Source: Pseudomonadales bacterium (GTDB taxonomy: Bacteria > Pseudomonadota > Gammaproteobacteria > Pseudomonadales > UBA7434). Taken from it: a stretch of DNA of 64,000 nucleotides. The DNA lies in the NCBI GenBank assembly GCA_028223755.1, contig JAOIUY010000004.1, forward strand, positions 90,740-154,739, written 5' to 3'. The translations under genes and the position numbers were made by a program. Numbering within the stretch: the stretch's first letter is position 1; each line of letters begins with the position of its first letter. The notes under the pieces are model-generated. The model was given only the letters and a program-made list of their open reading frames with translations, was not told the origin of the DNA and made no database searches. This document shows positions 1 to 8,735 of this stretch, in pieces.

Positions 1-99
1 CGTCGCATAGATGTTATGGTAAAGCCGGTAGAAAGGCGTACGCGTGGTAATCAGTCGGCGACAATTTTACTGAGTGGTTTTCGCGGAGATATCTTTTGA
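1..99 (+). CDS. gspI: Type II secretion minor pseudopilin GspI, C-terminal end (partial)
   Basis: An open frame runs from the window edge to a TGA at 97-99 and encodes 32 residues. It overlaps the TTG start of gspJ by the four bases TTGA, so the two are translationally coupled. Identity rests mainly on position: gspI directly precedes gspJ in type II secretion operons. The fragment is basic, with several Arg, then a hydrophobic/glycine stretch, which fits the C-terminal beta region of a minor pseudopilin. The N-terminal prepilin signal lies outside the window. Confidence 0.7.
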   Translation, partial: RRIDVMVKPVERRTRGNQSATILLSGFRGDIF

Positions 100-752
100 G
101 CCTTCGTCGTTATCATGGCTTCACCCTGATAGAAGCATTAGTGGCAATGTTTATATTTGCTTGGATCAGTTTAGCTGCCTATCAAATACTCGATCAAGTT
201 ATTGTTGCGCAAGAAGTGAATCAGCGTAAATCGGCAGCGGTTGCGAGAGAGCAACGCGTTAGCTGGCAGTTGGGCTCTGATTTTCGGCAAATGGTTAATC
301 GACCCATCTGGTATGGGCGAGATAATCGCCTTGAGCCATTGGTCTTTGAAACAGGTGAGTACCTTATTGAATTTACACGTGGTGGGTGGTCAAACCCACT
401 TCAATGGCCGCGCAGTGAGTTGCAGCGTGTTGCTTATCAGCTTGATTATCATCCGCAATCTAATGACTCTAAAAGCGAATTCTATAATGATGAGCGCTTG
501 TATCTTATTCGTAATTACTGGCAGGTTTTGGATCGATTGGATGATAGCGAGCCACAACAGCAAGTATTAATTGGCGGCGTTGTCGATTTTCGTATTCGAT
601 TTTGGGATAACGCTGCGGCTGACTGGAGTGATTTACCGACAACCACATTTTCCGCTCCTGCAGTGGCTAGTTATGATCTTCCCTCTGCGGTAGAGCTTAG
701 TATCGTATTTGAAAACGAAGAAATTATGACGCATATTTTTAGGGTGCTTTAG
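96..752 (+). CDS. gspJ: Type II secretion minor pseudopilin GspJ
   Basis: This 218-residue protein begins with a short basic leader and the prepilin peptidase motif GFTLIEA (about residues 8-14), followed by a hydrophobic helix. That is the signature of a type IV pilin-like protein processed by GspO. Length and position between gspI and gspK identify it as GspJ, which forms the pseudopilus tip complex with GspI and GspK in the inner membrane and periplasm. The start is a TTG overlapping the gspI stop, since no ATG or GTG lies before the prepilin motif. The gene is followed after 2 bases by gspK. Confidence 0.93.
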   Translation: MSLRRYHGFTLIEALVAMFIFAWISLAAYQILDQVIVAQEVNQRKSAAVAREQRVSWQLGSDFRQMVNRPIWYGRDNRLEPLVFETGEYLIEFTRGGWSNPLQWPRSELQRVAYQLDYHPQSNDSKSEFYNDERLYLIRNYWQVLDRLDDSEPQQQVLIGGVVDFRIRFWDNAAADWSDLPTTTFSAPAVASYDLPSAVELSIVFENEEIMTHIFRVL

Positions 753-754
753 TT

Positions 755-1936
755 GTGAGTACTTATTCTCGTCAGCCTGCAGCTTCTTCCGTTGTGTTTT
801 CTAAGACAAGCAGAACCGTTAGCCGTCAAAACCAAATGGGTGTTGCCTTAATTACCGTGTTACTAGTATTTGCTATTGCGACATTGATCGCCTCTAAAAT
901 CATTATTGGCAAAGTCCTTGATGTGCAGCGAACCACGGGTATGATCAATCGCGCTCAAGCTCACTACTATGCCTTAGCTGCTGAAGATTTGGCGATTCTG
1001 GCTCTGCAAGAAAATGATAAGCAGGATAATGATAATGCGCCTCAGGGGGATCATACCGGTGAGTTTTGGGCGCAAGGCCCAATGCCATTCGAAATTGATA
1101 ATATCGGCTCGGTTCTGGTTAATATTGTCGACATCAATCGGTTTTATAACCTCAACAACCTTTTGCAGGCTAATGGTCAGGTCAGTAATTACGAGCTTCA
1201 ACGATTCCGTGATTTACTGCTTGAGTTGGATCTTGATACCACGCTCGCCGACAATTTAAAGGATTGGTTAGATACCGATGATAAAGAAGAGGGCGTTTCG
1301 AGTGATGGCGAGGCTTATGCCAATGAAGACCCTGGCTATCTTGTCGCTAATCAGCAGTTGACCGATGTCTCAGAACTGCGTTTAGTGAGAGGCTTTGAGC
1401 CTTATGTGATGGATGTGTTGCTTCCGCATATCACGGCTATTAAGACCGTTGGTGTTTTGCCCATTAACGTCAACACGGCCAGTGAGTATGCATTGGCTAC
1501 ATTGCAGAAGTCTTCAGTGGGAAGTCAGTCGGGTAGTCATCAGGGTATTGGTTATTCTAACGCGCTCGATATCATCGGTGCTCGATCTGAACCCTTTAAG
1601 GATACGGCTGATTTTAACAACCGTGTCTCTATTCAGAATCTACAGCTTAGCAGTATTCTTAATCCGACTACCTCAAACGCAGGAACCAGCTCTGCACCGA
1701 TGGCTGCCTATGCGGTGGCGAGTGATTATTTCGAGATTAACGTGCGAGCGAACTATGCGGGCAGCGTTGCCTATCTTTCGACCATTGTTAGGCGAAAGGG
1801 TGCCGGTAAAGATACGAAATTCGTTGTGTTATCGAGGCGAGAGACGGATAATTCCAAGCGTTTTATTGATGCAGCATCTAGGGCAAATAGTAATAGCAGT
1901 GCAGGGTTTAATTCGGCGCAGCAAATAACCCCATAA
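755..1936 (+). CDS. gspK: Type II secretion tip pseudopilin GspK
   Basis: The protein has 393 residues, the usual size for GspK, the largest minor pseudopilin. An unusually long N-terminal leader of about 28 residues precedes the cleavage region MGVALITVLL and a hydrophobic helix. Like other GspK proteins it lacks the Glu at position +5 of the mature pilin. The middle has an Asp-rich stretch around DNLKDWLDTDDKEE, consistent with the calcium-binding alpha domain of the family. The start is GTG, 2 bases after gspJ. GspK caps the pseudopilus. Confidence 0.93.
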   Translation: MSTYSRQPAASSVVFSKTSRTVSRQNQMGVALITVLLVFAIATLIASKIIIGKVLDVQRTTGMINRAQAHYYALAAEDLAILALQENDKQDNDNAPQGDHTGEFWAQGPMPFEIDNIGSVLVNIVDINRFYNLNNLLQANGQVSNYELQRFRDLLLELDLDTTLADNLKDWLDTDDKEEGVSSDGEAYANEDPGYLVANQQLTDVSELRLVRGFEPYVMDVLLPHITAIKTVGVLPINVNTASEYALATLQKSSVGSQSGSHQGIGYSNALDIIGARSEPFKDTADFNNRVSIQNLQLSSILNPTTSNAGTSSAPMAAYAVASDYFEINVRANYAGSVAYLSTIVRRKGAGKDTKFVVLSRRETDNSKRFIDAASRANSNSSAGFNSAQQITP

Positions 1937-1995
1937 ATCACTGTTATGCTTGATGTCTTTAATAGACAATAAGCCCTCGTGTCATACATAGCTTG

Positions 1996-2014
1996 TTGTG
2001 TTAGCTGAACACAA
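1996..2014. repeat. 7-bp inverted repeat between gspK and gspL
   Basis: The arms TTGTGTT and AACACAA are separated by AGCTG in the 157-base gap before gspL. No T-tract follows, so it does not look like an intrinsic terminator. It may be a small mRNA hairpin or an operator. The rest of the gap shows nothing recognisable. Confidence 0.4.
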
Positions 2015-2093
2015 TGACTTAGTGGTAGCGTTAATCGACAGTGTTGATGCAATAGTTTTAAACCAGAAGTATTAACCCAATAGTAAAGAATAT

Positions 2094-3548
2094 ATGTCAG
2101 ATTTTTTGTGCTTACGCTTTAAACATTCCGATATTCAAGAACTGAGCTCTGTGGCTTGGTCTGTTTTGTCGGCTGACGGTCGAATACAGGCTTCGGGTCA
2201 TGGTTCGTTAAACGATATTGCTGCGCAGATCCCAGAGTCAAAAGCGCCAAGGCGTAATATTCTAATTGTGCCTAGCAGTTCGGTGCTGCTAACTTCTGCG
2301 CAAGTGCCGCTTAAACAGCATCGCCATTTAAAGCAAGTGTTAGGCTTTGTTGTCGAAGAGCAAATTATTGATCCTATTGAAAGCATGCATTTAGCGACAC
2401 CTGCATACCATGCCGATGAAACCGTTCATATTGCTGCCGTCAATCGTGATTTGCTGGCGTCTTGGTTAGGCGCTTTAGAGCTACAGAATATACTGCCGGA
2501 TTACCTCTTTGTTGATGTGCTTTGTGTGCCGCAGAAAGCCGGCGACTGGCAGCTGATGTTTGAAGATGACAAGGTGCTTTTTAGAGACGCTGATTACAGT
2601 GGAATGGTGTTAGATAAAAACACTGCCAAATCTGTTTTGCAGTTAGCCATATCAAATAACCTATCAGCAGGTAATGCGCCCGATAATTCACTCAATAGTG
2701 ATACCCAGTTATTTACCGGTGAGGACGATAGTGATTTACTCGTAACGCCTACAACTAAAGCGCTAAATAGTATTGCCTTGTTGATCGCGGAGGAAGACAG
2801 TCTTAGCGCTAATGCCAATGTTAATGTTAGTGTTAGTGCTAGTGATGTCGATAGCTATAATGAAGATGATGATAGCCATGATGGAGCAACCACGCCGTTA
2901 GCATTCAAAACTGAGCTAGGTGAGTTTATTCGCTCCGAGAATGTTGAAACACGCGAGATTGACTACACAGAAACCTGTTCTGATTTACTCGCTGTCAGTG
3001 CGGTACAACGGGTTGAAGCAACTTTAAATTTATTGCAAGGCGAGTTTAGTCCTGTCAGCGCCAATGCGGCGGATCGCAAATTTATTCGTAAGGCAGTGGC
3101 CATTGTTTCTGCCTGTGTTGCATTGTTTTTAGTGGTTACACTGGCGGGCGGTTTTTATCTTAATTACAAAGCTGATCAATATTTTGATGACAGTGTTGTT
3201 ATTTATCGCAGTGTTTTTCCTAAGCAGAAAAAAGTAATCGACCCTGTTAAGCAGATGCAGCGCCAACTTCAAGGTAAGACGGTCGGCGGTACTACGTCAG
3301 ACTTTTTACCACTTCTTGATGCCGCTTCACGTGCGTTATCGAGTTTAGATACAGAGCAGCCTTCAACGATAGGGCAGTTGCGTTATGACAATCAACGCGG
3401 CCACATTATTGTTGATCTTCGAGTCAGTAATATCGATATCCTTGAGTCCTATAAAGAGCAGTTAATGAGCGAAGGGTTAGATGTTGATATTCTCTCTGCG
3501 AATCAGGATCAAGAGCGAGTCAATGGAAGAATGCAGATTAGCCGATAA
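2094..3548 (+). CDS. gspL: Type II secretion inner-membrane protein GspL
   Basis: GspL links the cytoplasmic ATPase GspE to the inner-membrane platform with GspM and GspF. The 484-residue protein has a large cytoplasmic actin-like domain, a single membrane segment near residues 331-355 and a periplasmic ferredoxin-like tail. The order K-L-M supports the call. The cytoplasmic region carries an extended acidic, low-complexity insertion around residues 215-290, including an alternating N/S-V stretch encoded by degenerate 6-base units near 2810-2850. The 157-base gap after gspK is wider than elsewhere in the operon. Confidence 0.9.
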   Translation: MSDFLCLRFKHSDIQELSSVAWSVLSADGRIQASGHGSLNDIAAQIPESKAPRRNILIVPSSSVLLTSAQVPLKQHRHLKQVLGFVVEEQIIDPIESMHLATPAYHADETVHIAAVNRDLLASWLGALELQNILPDYLFVDVLCVPQKAGDWQLMFEDDKVLFRDADYSGMVLDKNTAKSVLQLAISNNLSAGNAPDNSLNSDTQLFTGEDDSDLLVTPTTKALNSIALLIAEEDSLSANANVNVSVSASDVDSYNEDDDSHDGATTPLAFKTELGEFIRSENVETREIDYTETCSDLLAVSAVQRVEATLNLLQGEFSPVSANAADRKFIRKAVAIVSACVALFLVVTLAGGFYLNYKADQYFDDSVVIYRSVFPKQKKVIDPVKQMQRQLQGKTVGGTTSDFLPLLDAASRALSSLDTEQPSTIGQLRYDNQRGHIIVDLRVSNIDILESYKEQLMSEGLDVDILSANQDQERVNGRMQISR

Positions 3549-3603
3549 GCATTGGCTACTTATTTAGCATTAAATTTTTAAAGCGAATACTAGGTGTTAG
3601 TTA

Positions 3604-4146
3604 ATGAGTGAATTAAAGCAGCGGCTCAGTGATGAATTGGATCAGTTATTGGCGCGCGTGCGTGCTAATAAAAACTTCCAAGAGCTTGAGCACAAATATC
3701 ATGCACTCACAGAGCGGGATCGATTAGCGCTAAATGTATTGGTACTGTTTTTGTCGAGTTACCTTTTCTATCAAATGGTTTTATCACCCGCACTCGGTTA
3801 CTTAAACTCAGCAAGTAAGTCTTATGAGCGTCAATTAGAAAATCATGAGTGGATGGTTAAGCAGGAGCCCATTGTTAAGGAAATGCTAAGCGTTAAAGGT
3901 ACGGAGCGTGAAGGCTCATTGCTTAGTGTTGCATCCTCTACTGCTAAAAAATATAACCTTAATTTTAGTCGTTTTGAGCCGCTAGATGGTGATCGTGTAA
4001 GACTGCGTTTGGATCAAGTGAAGTTTAATGATGTTGTTAGCTGGCTGGGTGAGCTAGAAGCGGATAAAGGTGTTAGTGCCGTCGATATTTCATTGGACAG
4101 TGCCAGCCCTGGCTATGTGAGCGTTAGGCTCACCTTACAAGGTTAA
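3604..4146 (+). CDS. gspM: Type II secretion inner-membrane protein GspM
   Basis: This 180-residue protein has a cytoplasmic N-terminus, one membrane segment near residues 40-62 and a periplasmic domain of about 115 residues, the layout of GspM. GspM pairs with GspL in the assembly platform. It lies 55 bases after gspL. No gspN follows, as in many type II systems. The next gene, gspA, starts 3 bases after the stop, so secretion and assembly genes appear to share a transcript. Confidence 0.9.
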   Translation: MSELKQRLSDELDQLLARVRANKNFQELEHKYHALTERDRLALNVLVLFLSSYLFYQMVLSPALGYLNSASKSYERQLENHEWMVKQEPIVKEMLSVKGTEREGSLLSVASSTAKKYNLNFSRFEPLDGDRVRLRLDQVKFNDVVSWLGELEADKGVSAVDISLDSASPGYVSVRLTLQG

Positions 4147-4149
4147 GAC

Positions 4150-5178
4150 ATGTACCAGAATTTTTTTGGGCTTCATGAGAAACCTTTTTCTATTGCCCCG
4201 GACCCTCGTTACCTTTACATGACCGACCAGCATCGTGAGGCATTAGCTCACTTATTGTTTGGTATTGGTGACGAAGGTGGTTTTATTTTACTAACAGGTG
4301 ATGTTGGTACGGGTAAGACGACGATTTGCCGTAGCCTACTTAATCAATTACCTGATAATGCTGATATTGCTTTTATTGTTAATCCACGCCTATCGGTCAA
4401 TGAGCTATTACAGTCTATCTGTGATGAGCTGGGTATTGCCTATGCCGACGGTGGCTCAGTTAAGGTATTAGTGGATAGCCTTAACCAATTTTTACTTGAG
4501 AGTTATTCCTCGGGCCGCAACACGATTCTTATTATTGATGAAGCACAAAACCTTGCTGATGAGGTGTTAGAGCAGTTACGGCTATTAACTAACCTAGAAA
4601 CCAGTGAAAAAAAATTATTGCAGTTAATTTTATTGGGGCAGCCTGAGCTTAACGAAAAGCTAGCGCAAGAAAATCTGCGCCAACTTGCACAGCGGGTTAC
4701 GGCGCGCTTTCATTTGCAGCCATTAAATGCTGAAGAAACTACTGCCTATATTAAACATCGCCTCCACATTGCGGGCTTTCGTGGTGAGTTATTTTCACGT
4801 GCCGCTTTAAAGCATATACATGCTGAGAGTCGTGGTGTGCCTCGTTTGGTCAATGTTATTTGCGACCGGTCGATGTTAGGTGCTTATACACAAGACAGTA
4901 TCGAAATTGAGTATCCAATTGTGCTTGAAGCTTGCAAGGAAGTGTTAGGGCGTGATGGTAATCGTAGTAATGCTAAGTCGGGAAGTTCTCTTTCGCTTTT
5001 AAATACTGTTTGGTTTGCCAGAATAGGTATGCTGTTATTGGTTGGGTTGTTACTCGCTGGTTTGGCCTATGCGGTGATAGCAACCGGTTCTATCGATAGC
5101 ATTTTAAATTTATTTCATCCCGTTCAGGGTAAGTCGATGGCGATGCTATCGAACTTATCTTCATTGTTGGTAGGGTGA
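4150..5178 (+). CDS. gspA: GspA/ExeA-type AAA ATPase, short form
   Basis: The N-terminus (MYQNFFGLHEKPFSI) is typical of the GspA/ExeA family. Walker A GDVGTGKT lies near residues 50-57 and Walker B ILIIDEAQ near 127-134, with one membrane segment near 290-312. GspA works with GspB in inserting or assembling the secretin GspD across peptidoglycan. The protein ends about 30 residues after the membrane segment (342 in total), whereas Aeromonas ExeA is near 550 and carries a periplasmic peptidoglycan-binding domain. That domain is absent here and is not encoded directly downstream. MshM-like pilus ATPases share the fold, but the adjacent gspB favours GspA. Confidence 0.85.
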   Translation: MYQNFFGLHEKPFSIAPDPRYLYMTDQHREALAHLLFGIGDEGGFILLTGDVGTGKTTICRSLLNQLPDNADIAFIVNPRLSVNELLQSICDELGIAYADGGSVKVLVDSLNQFLLESYSSGRNTILIIDEAQNLADEVLEQLRLLTNLETSEKKLLQLILLGQPELNEKLAQENLRQLAQRVTARFHLQPLNAEETTAYIKHRLHIAGFRGELFSRAALKHIHAESRGVPRLVNVICDRSMLGAYTQDSIEIEYPIVLEACKEVLGRDGNRSNAKSGSSLSLLNTVWFARIGMLLLVGLLLAGLAYAVIATGSIDSILNLFHPVQGKSMAMLSNLSSLLVG

Positions 5179-5185
5179 TAAAATT

Positions 5186-5818
5186 ATGTCATTCATACTT
5201 GATGCAATAAAAAAATCTGAAAATGAACGGCAGCGAAGTAAGCAGCCTGACGTGCACAGCTTGCAAGATAGTGCTCCTCAAATTAAAGCTGAGGCAAGTA
5301 CGGCTAGCCGCTTAGTTTTATTAGTGGTTGCGATTTCTATTATCGTTGTCGCATCTTGGTGGTTGTGGCTGCAGGTTGGTCCGCAGATATCAACTCGTCT
5401 GGCGGCATGGTTGCAGAATACTGAAGCAGTGGATAAAACGCCTGCTGAGGCTCAGTCATTAAGTCAGGAGCCGGCTTACAACGATTCGGCCTACAATTCG
5501 GCCTATAATGAGTCAGGCTATAAAGGATCTAGTAATAAAATTAGTTATACAGCCGATAGTGAGTTACCACCCAATAATCAAATTAAAGAACTTTGGGAGC
5601 AGCCTGCTGATTATCAATCGACAATTCCCGAGTTAGATTTTTCTTTTCACGTTTTTAGTGATGATCCTAAAGAGCGGATGATTATCATTAATGGTCGACG
5701 AATGCGAGAAGGGCAAGTGGTCTCTCGTGGTTTAACCTTACGCGTTATTACAGAGACCGGAGTCATTCTTCATTACGGTGAACGATTCTTTCATGTTGAT
5801 GTGATCGAAAAATGGTAA
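5186..5818 (+). CDS. gspB: General secretion protein GspB (ExeB-like)
   Basis: The 210-residue protein starts MSFILDAIKKSE, the conserved opening of GspB/ExeB. A membrane segment follows near residues 42-63, then a Pro/Ser/Tyr-rich linker, then the C-terminal GspB domain (about 150-210) containing INGRRMREGQ. It partners GspA in secretin assembly, with its C-terminus in the periplasm. The linker contains repeated AYN units encoded by near-identical DNA around 5475-5525. It starts 7 bases after gspA. Confidence 0.9.
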   Translation: MSFILDAIKKSENERQRSKQPDVHSLQDSAPQIKAEASTASRLVLLVVAISIIVVASWWLWLQVGPQISTRLAAWLQNTEAVDKTPAEAQSLSQEPAYNDSAYNSAYNESGYKGSSNKISYTADSELPPNNQIKELWEQPADYQSTIPELDFSFHVFSDDPKERMIIINGRRMREGQVVSRGLTLRVITETGVILHYGERFFHVDVIEKW

Positions 5819-5852
5819 TGCTTCTTTTCAAAAATGACTGCATTCGATACTG

Positions 5853-8735
5853 ATGAAAAATTCTATTCATCGCTTGGTCGAGCCGGATGTTGCCAGTCAA
5901 TTAGCGTCAGCGTTAGACCGTAACGCAACTTTCTTAACTCCTAATACACGTCTTGCTGCCTACTTACGTGAGGTGCTTGACGCGATAATGCTTGATCGTC
6001 AGATGAAAGATCAATCTGTTTGGCGGACACCAGAAATTATTCCTTTTGATGCTTGGACAACCTCAAAGTGGAATGAGGCTATGCTAGCTGGCAAGCTAGC
6101 TCCAAAGCTGATTTCAACCGCAGGCCAAGACGCGCTTTACTGGGAGCAAGCCCTAGATAAATCTCCTATCGCCCAAACTTTAATGTCGCCATCGGCAGCA
6201 GCAACACAAGCTCAACAAGGTTATCAGTTATTAAGACAAAGCCTAGTTGATATCGATCAACATGCGTTCGACTTTAATAGTGCAGTCGATAGTCGAGCTT
6301 TTTTTGATTGGTTCAAACACTATCGTTCGATTGTTCAGGGCAGTCAGCATATTTCCTTAGTTGATGCGCAGTCACAATTGCTATCAATAACTGCACATAC
6401 AGTCAGTCAGCGTCTCGTGGTTTTGGTGGGCTTTGAATCCCCAACGCCATTACAGCAGGCAGTAGTCGATAATTATATTGGTGGTCAGGGCGATGTAGAA
6501 AAAATCAATTTATCGCTGAATTGCCAGAGCATTCAATTTAATGGCTGTAGAGATTTTGTCGAAGAGGTAAAAGCTGCGGCTGTTTGGTCGAAATCATTGC
6601 AGAATAAAAATAGTGATGCACGTATCGCTGTCGTTATTCAAAATCTTTCTCAAAACCGCATGCTGGTTGAGAGAGTTTTTTTAGAGGCCTTTGAACCGAA
6701 CAGTGCCATCTCAACATCACCATCTTTGCAGAGTGGTTTTAATATTTCAGCAGGTATTCCTTTATCTGAAGCGAGTGTTACTAAAGTAGGCTTATCGGTG
6801 ATCGATGCAATAAGTCGACCGCTTGCTTTAGAGCAATGGGTGTCATTATTAAACTCTCCCTTTATTGGTGACGACCAGCAAGATGTTATCTTGCGGCGTA
6901 GCCTAATTGCTAAAGCACACGATGCTGGCGAAAAAGAATATACCTTATTGCAAATGAGTCGTTTGTTAAGCTGGCGGTCCGTCGCAGGTGATGCTGCTGT
7001 TGAGCTTGAGTCATTTGATGATAAGCCTTCATTGGCATCGGGGTTGCTTGCTGCGGCACAATTTTTTATCAGTTGGCAAGGTGGCCGCGGTAAAAAGCAA
7101 TCCAAGCGTGAGCTGCCTTCACATTGGTTGCCAGTACTGCGAAAAATACTCACATTTTTTATCTGGCCAGGTAATCGAACGTTAAACAGCGATGAGTATC
7201 AGCAGTTAACACGGTTTGAATTGCAGTGTGAGAGCTTTGCTAGTTTTGATTCTGTCGTTGGCAAGGTTTCATTAGCCACTGCCTCTCAACTATTTAGACG
7301 GCATTGTCAGCAGCAAGTGTTTCATCGAGAGACAGTTAAAGATCCCGATGCCCCAAACCATGTGCAAGTGTTAGGTTCGCTTGAAGCTAGCGGGCAGACC
7401 TTTGATCATTTGTGGTTGGTTGGCTTGTCCGAGCGGCAGTGGCCTCTAATGCCACAGGCGCACCCTTTGATTCCTCGCTCGTTACAGATTGACTATGCAT
7501 TGCCTTCATCGTCAGTTGAGCGTGAGTTTGAATATGCCAAACGATTAACGACATCGTACTTATCTAGCGCGATTGATATTGTGGTGAGTTATCCCGTATC
7601 AGTAGATGATATTACTAGCCATATTTCACCCTTAGTTGATGGTATAGCTACTGAATTGACGGAAGGTTCTAACGTTACGCTTACACACGATGTGCTGGCA
7701 CCTAAAGTCGAAGATAATCCCGAGCTAGATAGTTCAGATGCAATTGAAACCATTGCTGATCACTATGGAATGCCTCTTGAGGTATGTGCCGAAGATCAAG
7801 TCTTAGCGGGTGGGTCGGCAATGCTTAAAGACTATAACGTCAACCCATTAAAAACGTATATCAAATGGCGTTTGGGTGTTAGGCCTCTAGGAGAAACGGT
7901 TTTAGGCGTTTCTGCGCTAGAGCGGGGTAATGCAATACATGCGGCATTAGAAACTATATGGCAGGCTTTAGGTGGATCAGCAGCATTGCAAGATTGCACC
8001 GCTGAGCAAATTGGTCAGTTAGTAAATGATGCGGCTGAGAGTGCTCTTAATGATATCTTCGCTCGTCGGTTTGTACCGCTATCACCTCGATTACGCAGCT
8101 TAGAGAAACAACGTCTGCAGACAACACTCGTGTCTTGGTTGAAGCTTGAGGCAAATAGACCTGGTTTTATTATCGATTCATTAGAGCGGGCTTTGGTGTT
8201 CACTATTGCTGGTCAAACACTGCAATTAAGAATTGATAGAATTGATCGCTTAGAGGATGGGCAGTTAATTTTAATTGATTATAAAAGCGGTGCGACTAAA
8301 CCGGCGGGTTGGCTTGATGCCGATGTGACTGAGCCGCAATTACCACTTTATGTCTGTGCAATGAATAACGATGCTGAAAAAGCTAGCCAGCCAATGGCAA
8401 TTGCTTTTGCGCGTTTAAAAGCTGGAGACTTGGCCTATGAAGGTATTGCTTCGGATGAATCTTTGGCGTTGGATATTGAGGGTGTTAAAGATTTAACGGC
8501 CAAGCGCAATCATGATCATGTCGATTGGTCTGCCTTGGCAGAACATTGGCAGCATCGTTTAACGCTAGCTATTAATGAAATTGCATCCGGTAAAGCGGTT
8601 GTCGATGTGAGTGATCGACGTGCGGCTGATTTAGTCTACGAACCCATTATGCGATTAAATTGCTCAGATACTTGTGATCAGGTGTCAGTTAAAAAAACGC
8701 TGCATGCTGCAAACACAGAAGCGGGTGAGTCTTGA
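5853..8735 (+). CDS. AddB-like PD-(D/E)XK nuclease (probable DNA repair protein)
   Basis: The 960-residue protein resembles the proteobacterial 'probable DNA repair protein' family related to AddB/RecB. The N-terminal two thirds look like a degenerate helicase fold without a clear Walker A. The C-terminal part has the RecB-type nuclease signature: GNAIHAALE near residue 690, then an Asp in RIDRID and the IDYKSG motif near 808-813. It overlaps the following helicase-nuclease gene by four bases (TTGA), so the pair probably forms a heterodimer for processing double-strand breaks. This gives AddAB-type architecture in a lineage that generally also has RecBCD. The exact biochemical role is inferred. 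Confidence 0.82.
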   Translation: MKNSIHRLVEPDVASQLASALDRNATFLTPNTRLAAYLREVLDAIMLDRQMKDQSVWRTPEIIPFDAWTTSKWNEAMLAGKLAPKLISTAGQDALYWEQALDKSPIAQTLMSPSAAATQAQQGYQLLRQSLVDIDQHAFDFNSAVDSRAFFDWFKHYRSIVQGSQHISLVDAQSQLLSITAHTVSQRLVVLVGFESPTPLQQAVVDNYIGGQGDVEKINLSLNCQSIQFNGCRDFVEEVKAAAVWSKSLQNKNSDARIAVVIQNLSQNRMLVERVFLEAFEPNSAISTSPSLQSGFNISAGIPLSEASVTKVGLSVIDAISRPLALEQWVSLLNSPFIGDDQQDVILRRSLIAKAHDAGEKEYTLLQMSRLLSWRSVAGDAAVELESFDDKPSLASGLLAAAQFFISWQGGRGKKQSKRELPSHWLPVLRKILTFFIWPGNRTLNSDEYQQLTRFELQCESFASFDSVVGKVSLATASQLFRRHCQQQVFHRETVKDPDAPNHVQVLGSLEASGQTFDHLWLVGLSERQWPLMPQAHPLIPRSLQIDYALPSSSVEREFEYAKRLTTSYLSSAIDIVVSYPVSVDDITSHISPLVDGIATELTEGSNVTLTHDVLAPKVEDNPELDSSDAIETIADHYGMPLEVCAEDQVLAGGSAMLKDYNVNPLKTYIKWRLGVRPLGETVLGVSALERGNAIHAALETIWQALGGSAALQDCTAEQIGQLVNDAAESALNDIFARRFVPLSPRLRSLEKQRLQTTLVSWLKLEANRPGFIIDSLERALVFTIAGQTLQLRIDRIDRLEDGQLILIDYKSGATKPAGWLDADVTEPQLPLYVCAMNNDAEKASQPMAIAFARLKAGDLAYEGIASDESLALDIEGVKDLTAKRNHDHVDWSALAEHWQHRLTLAINEIASGKAVVDVSDRRAADLVYEPIMRLNCSDTCDQVSVKKTLHAANTEAGES

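Noticed and set aside
2800..2860. CRISPR-like or other repeat array in gspL
   Set aside because: The units are 6 bases, degenerate and in frame within a coding region, so they are a linker repeat.
6650..7153. 167-codon minus-strand frame inside the AddB-like gene
   Set aside because: It is a shadow of a strongly coding plus-strand frame with no family features.
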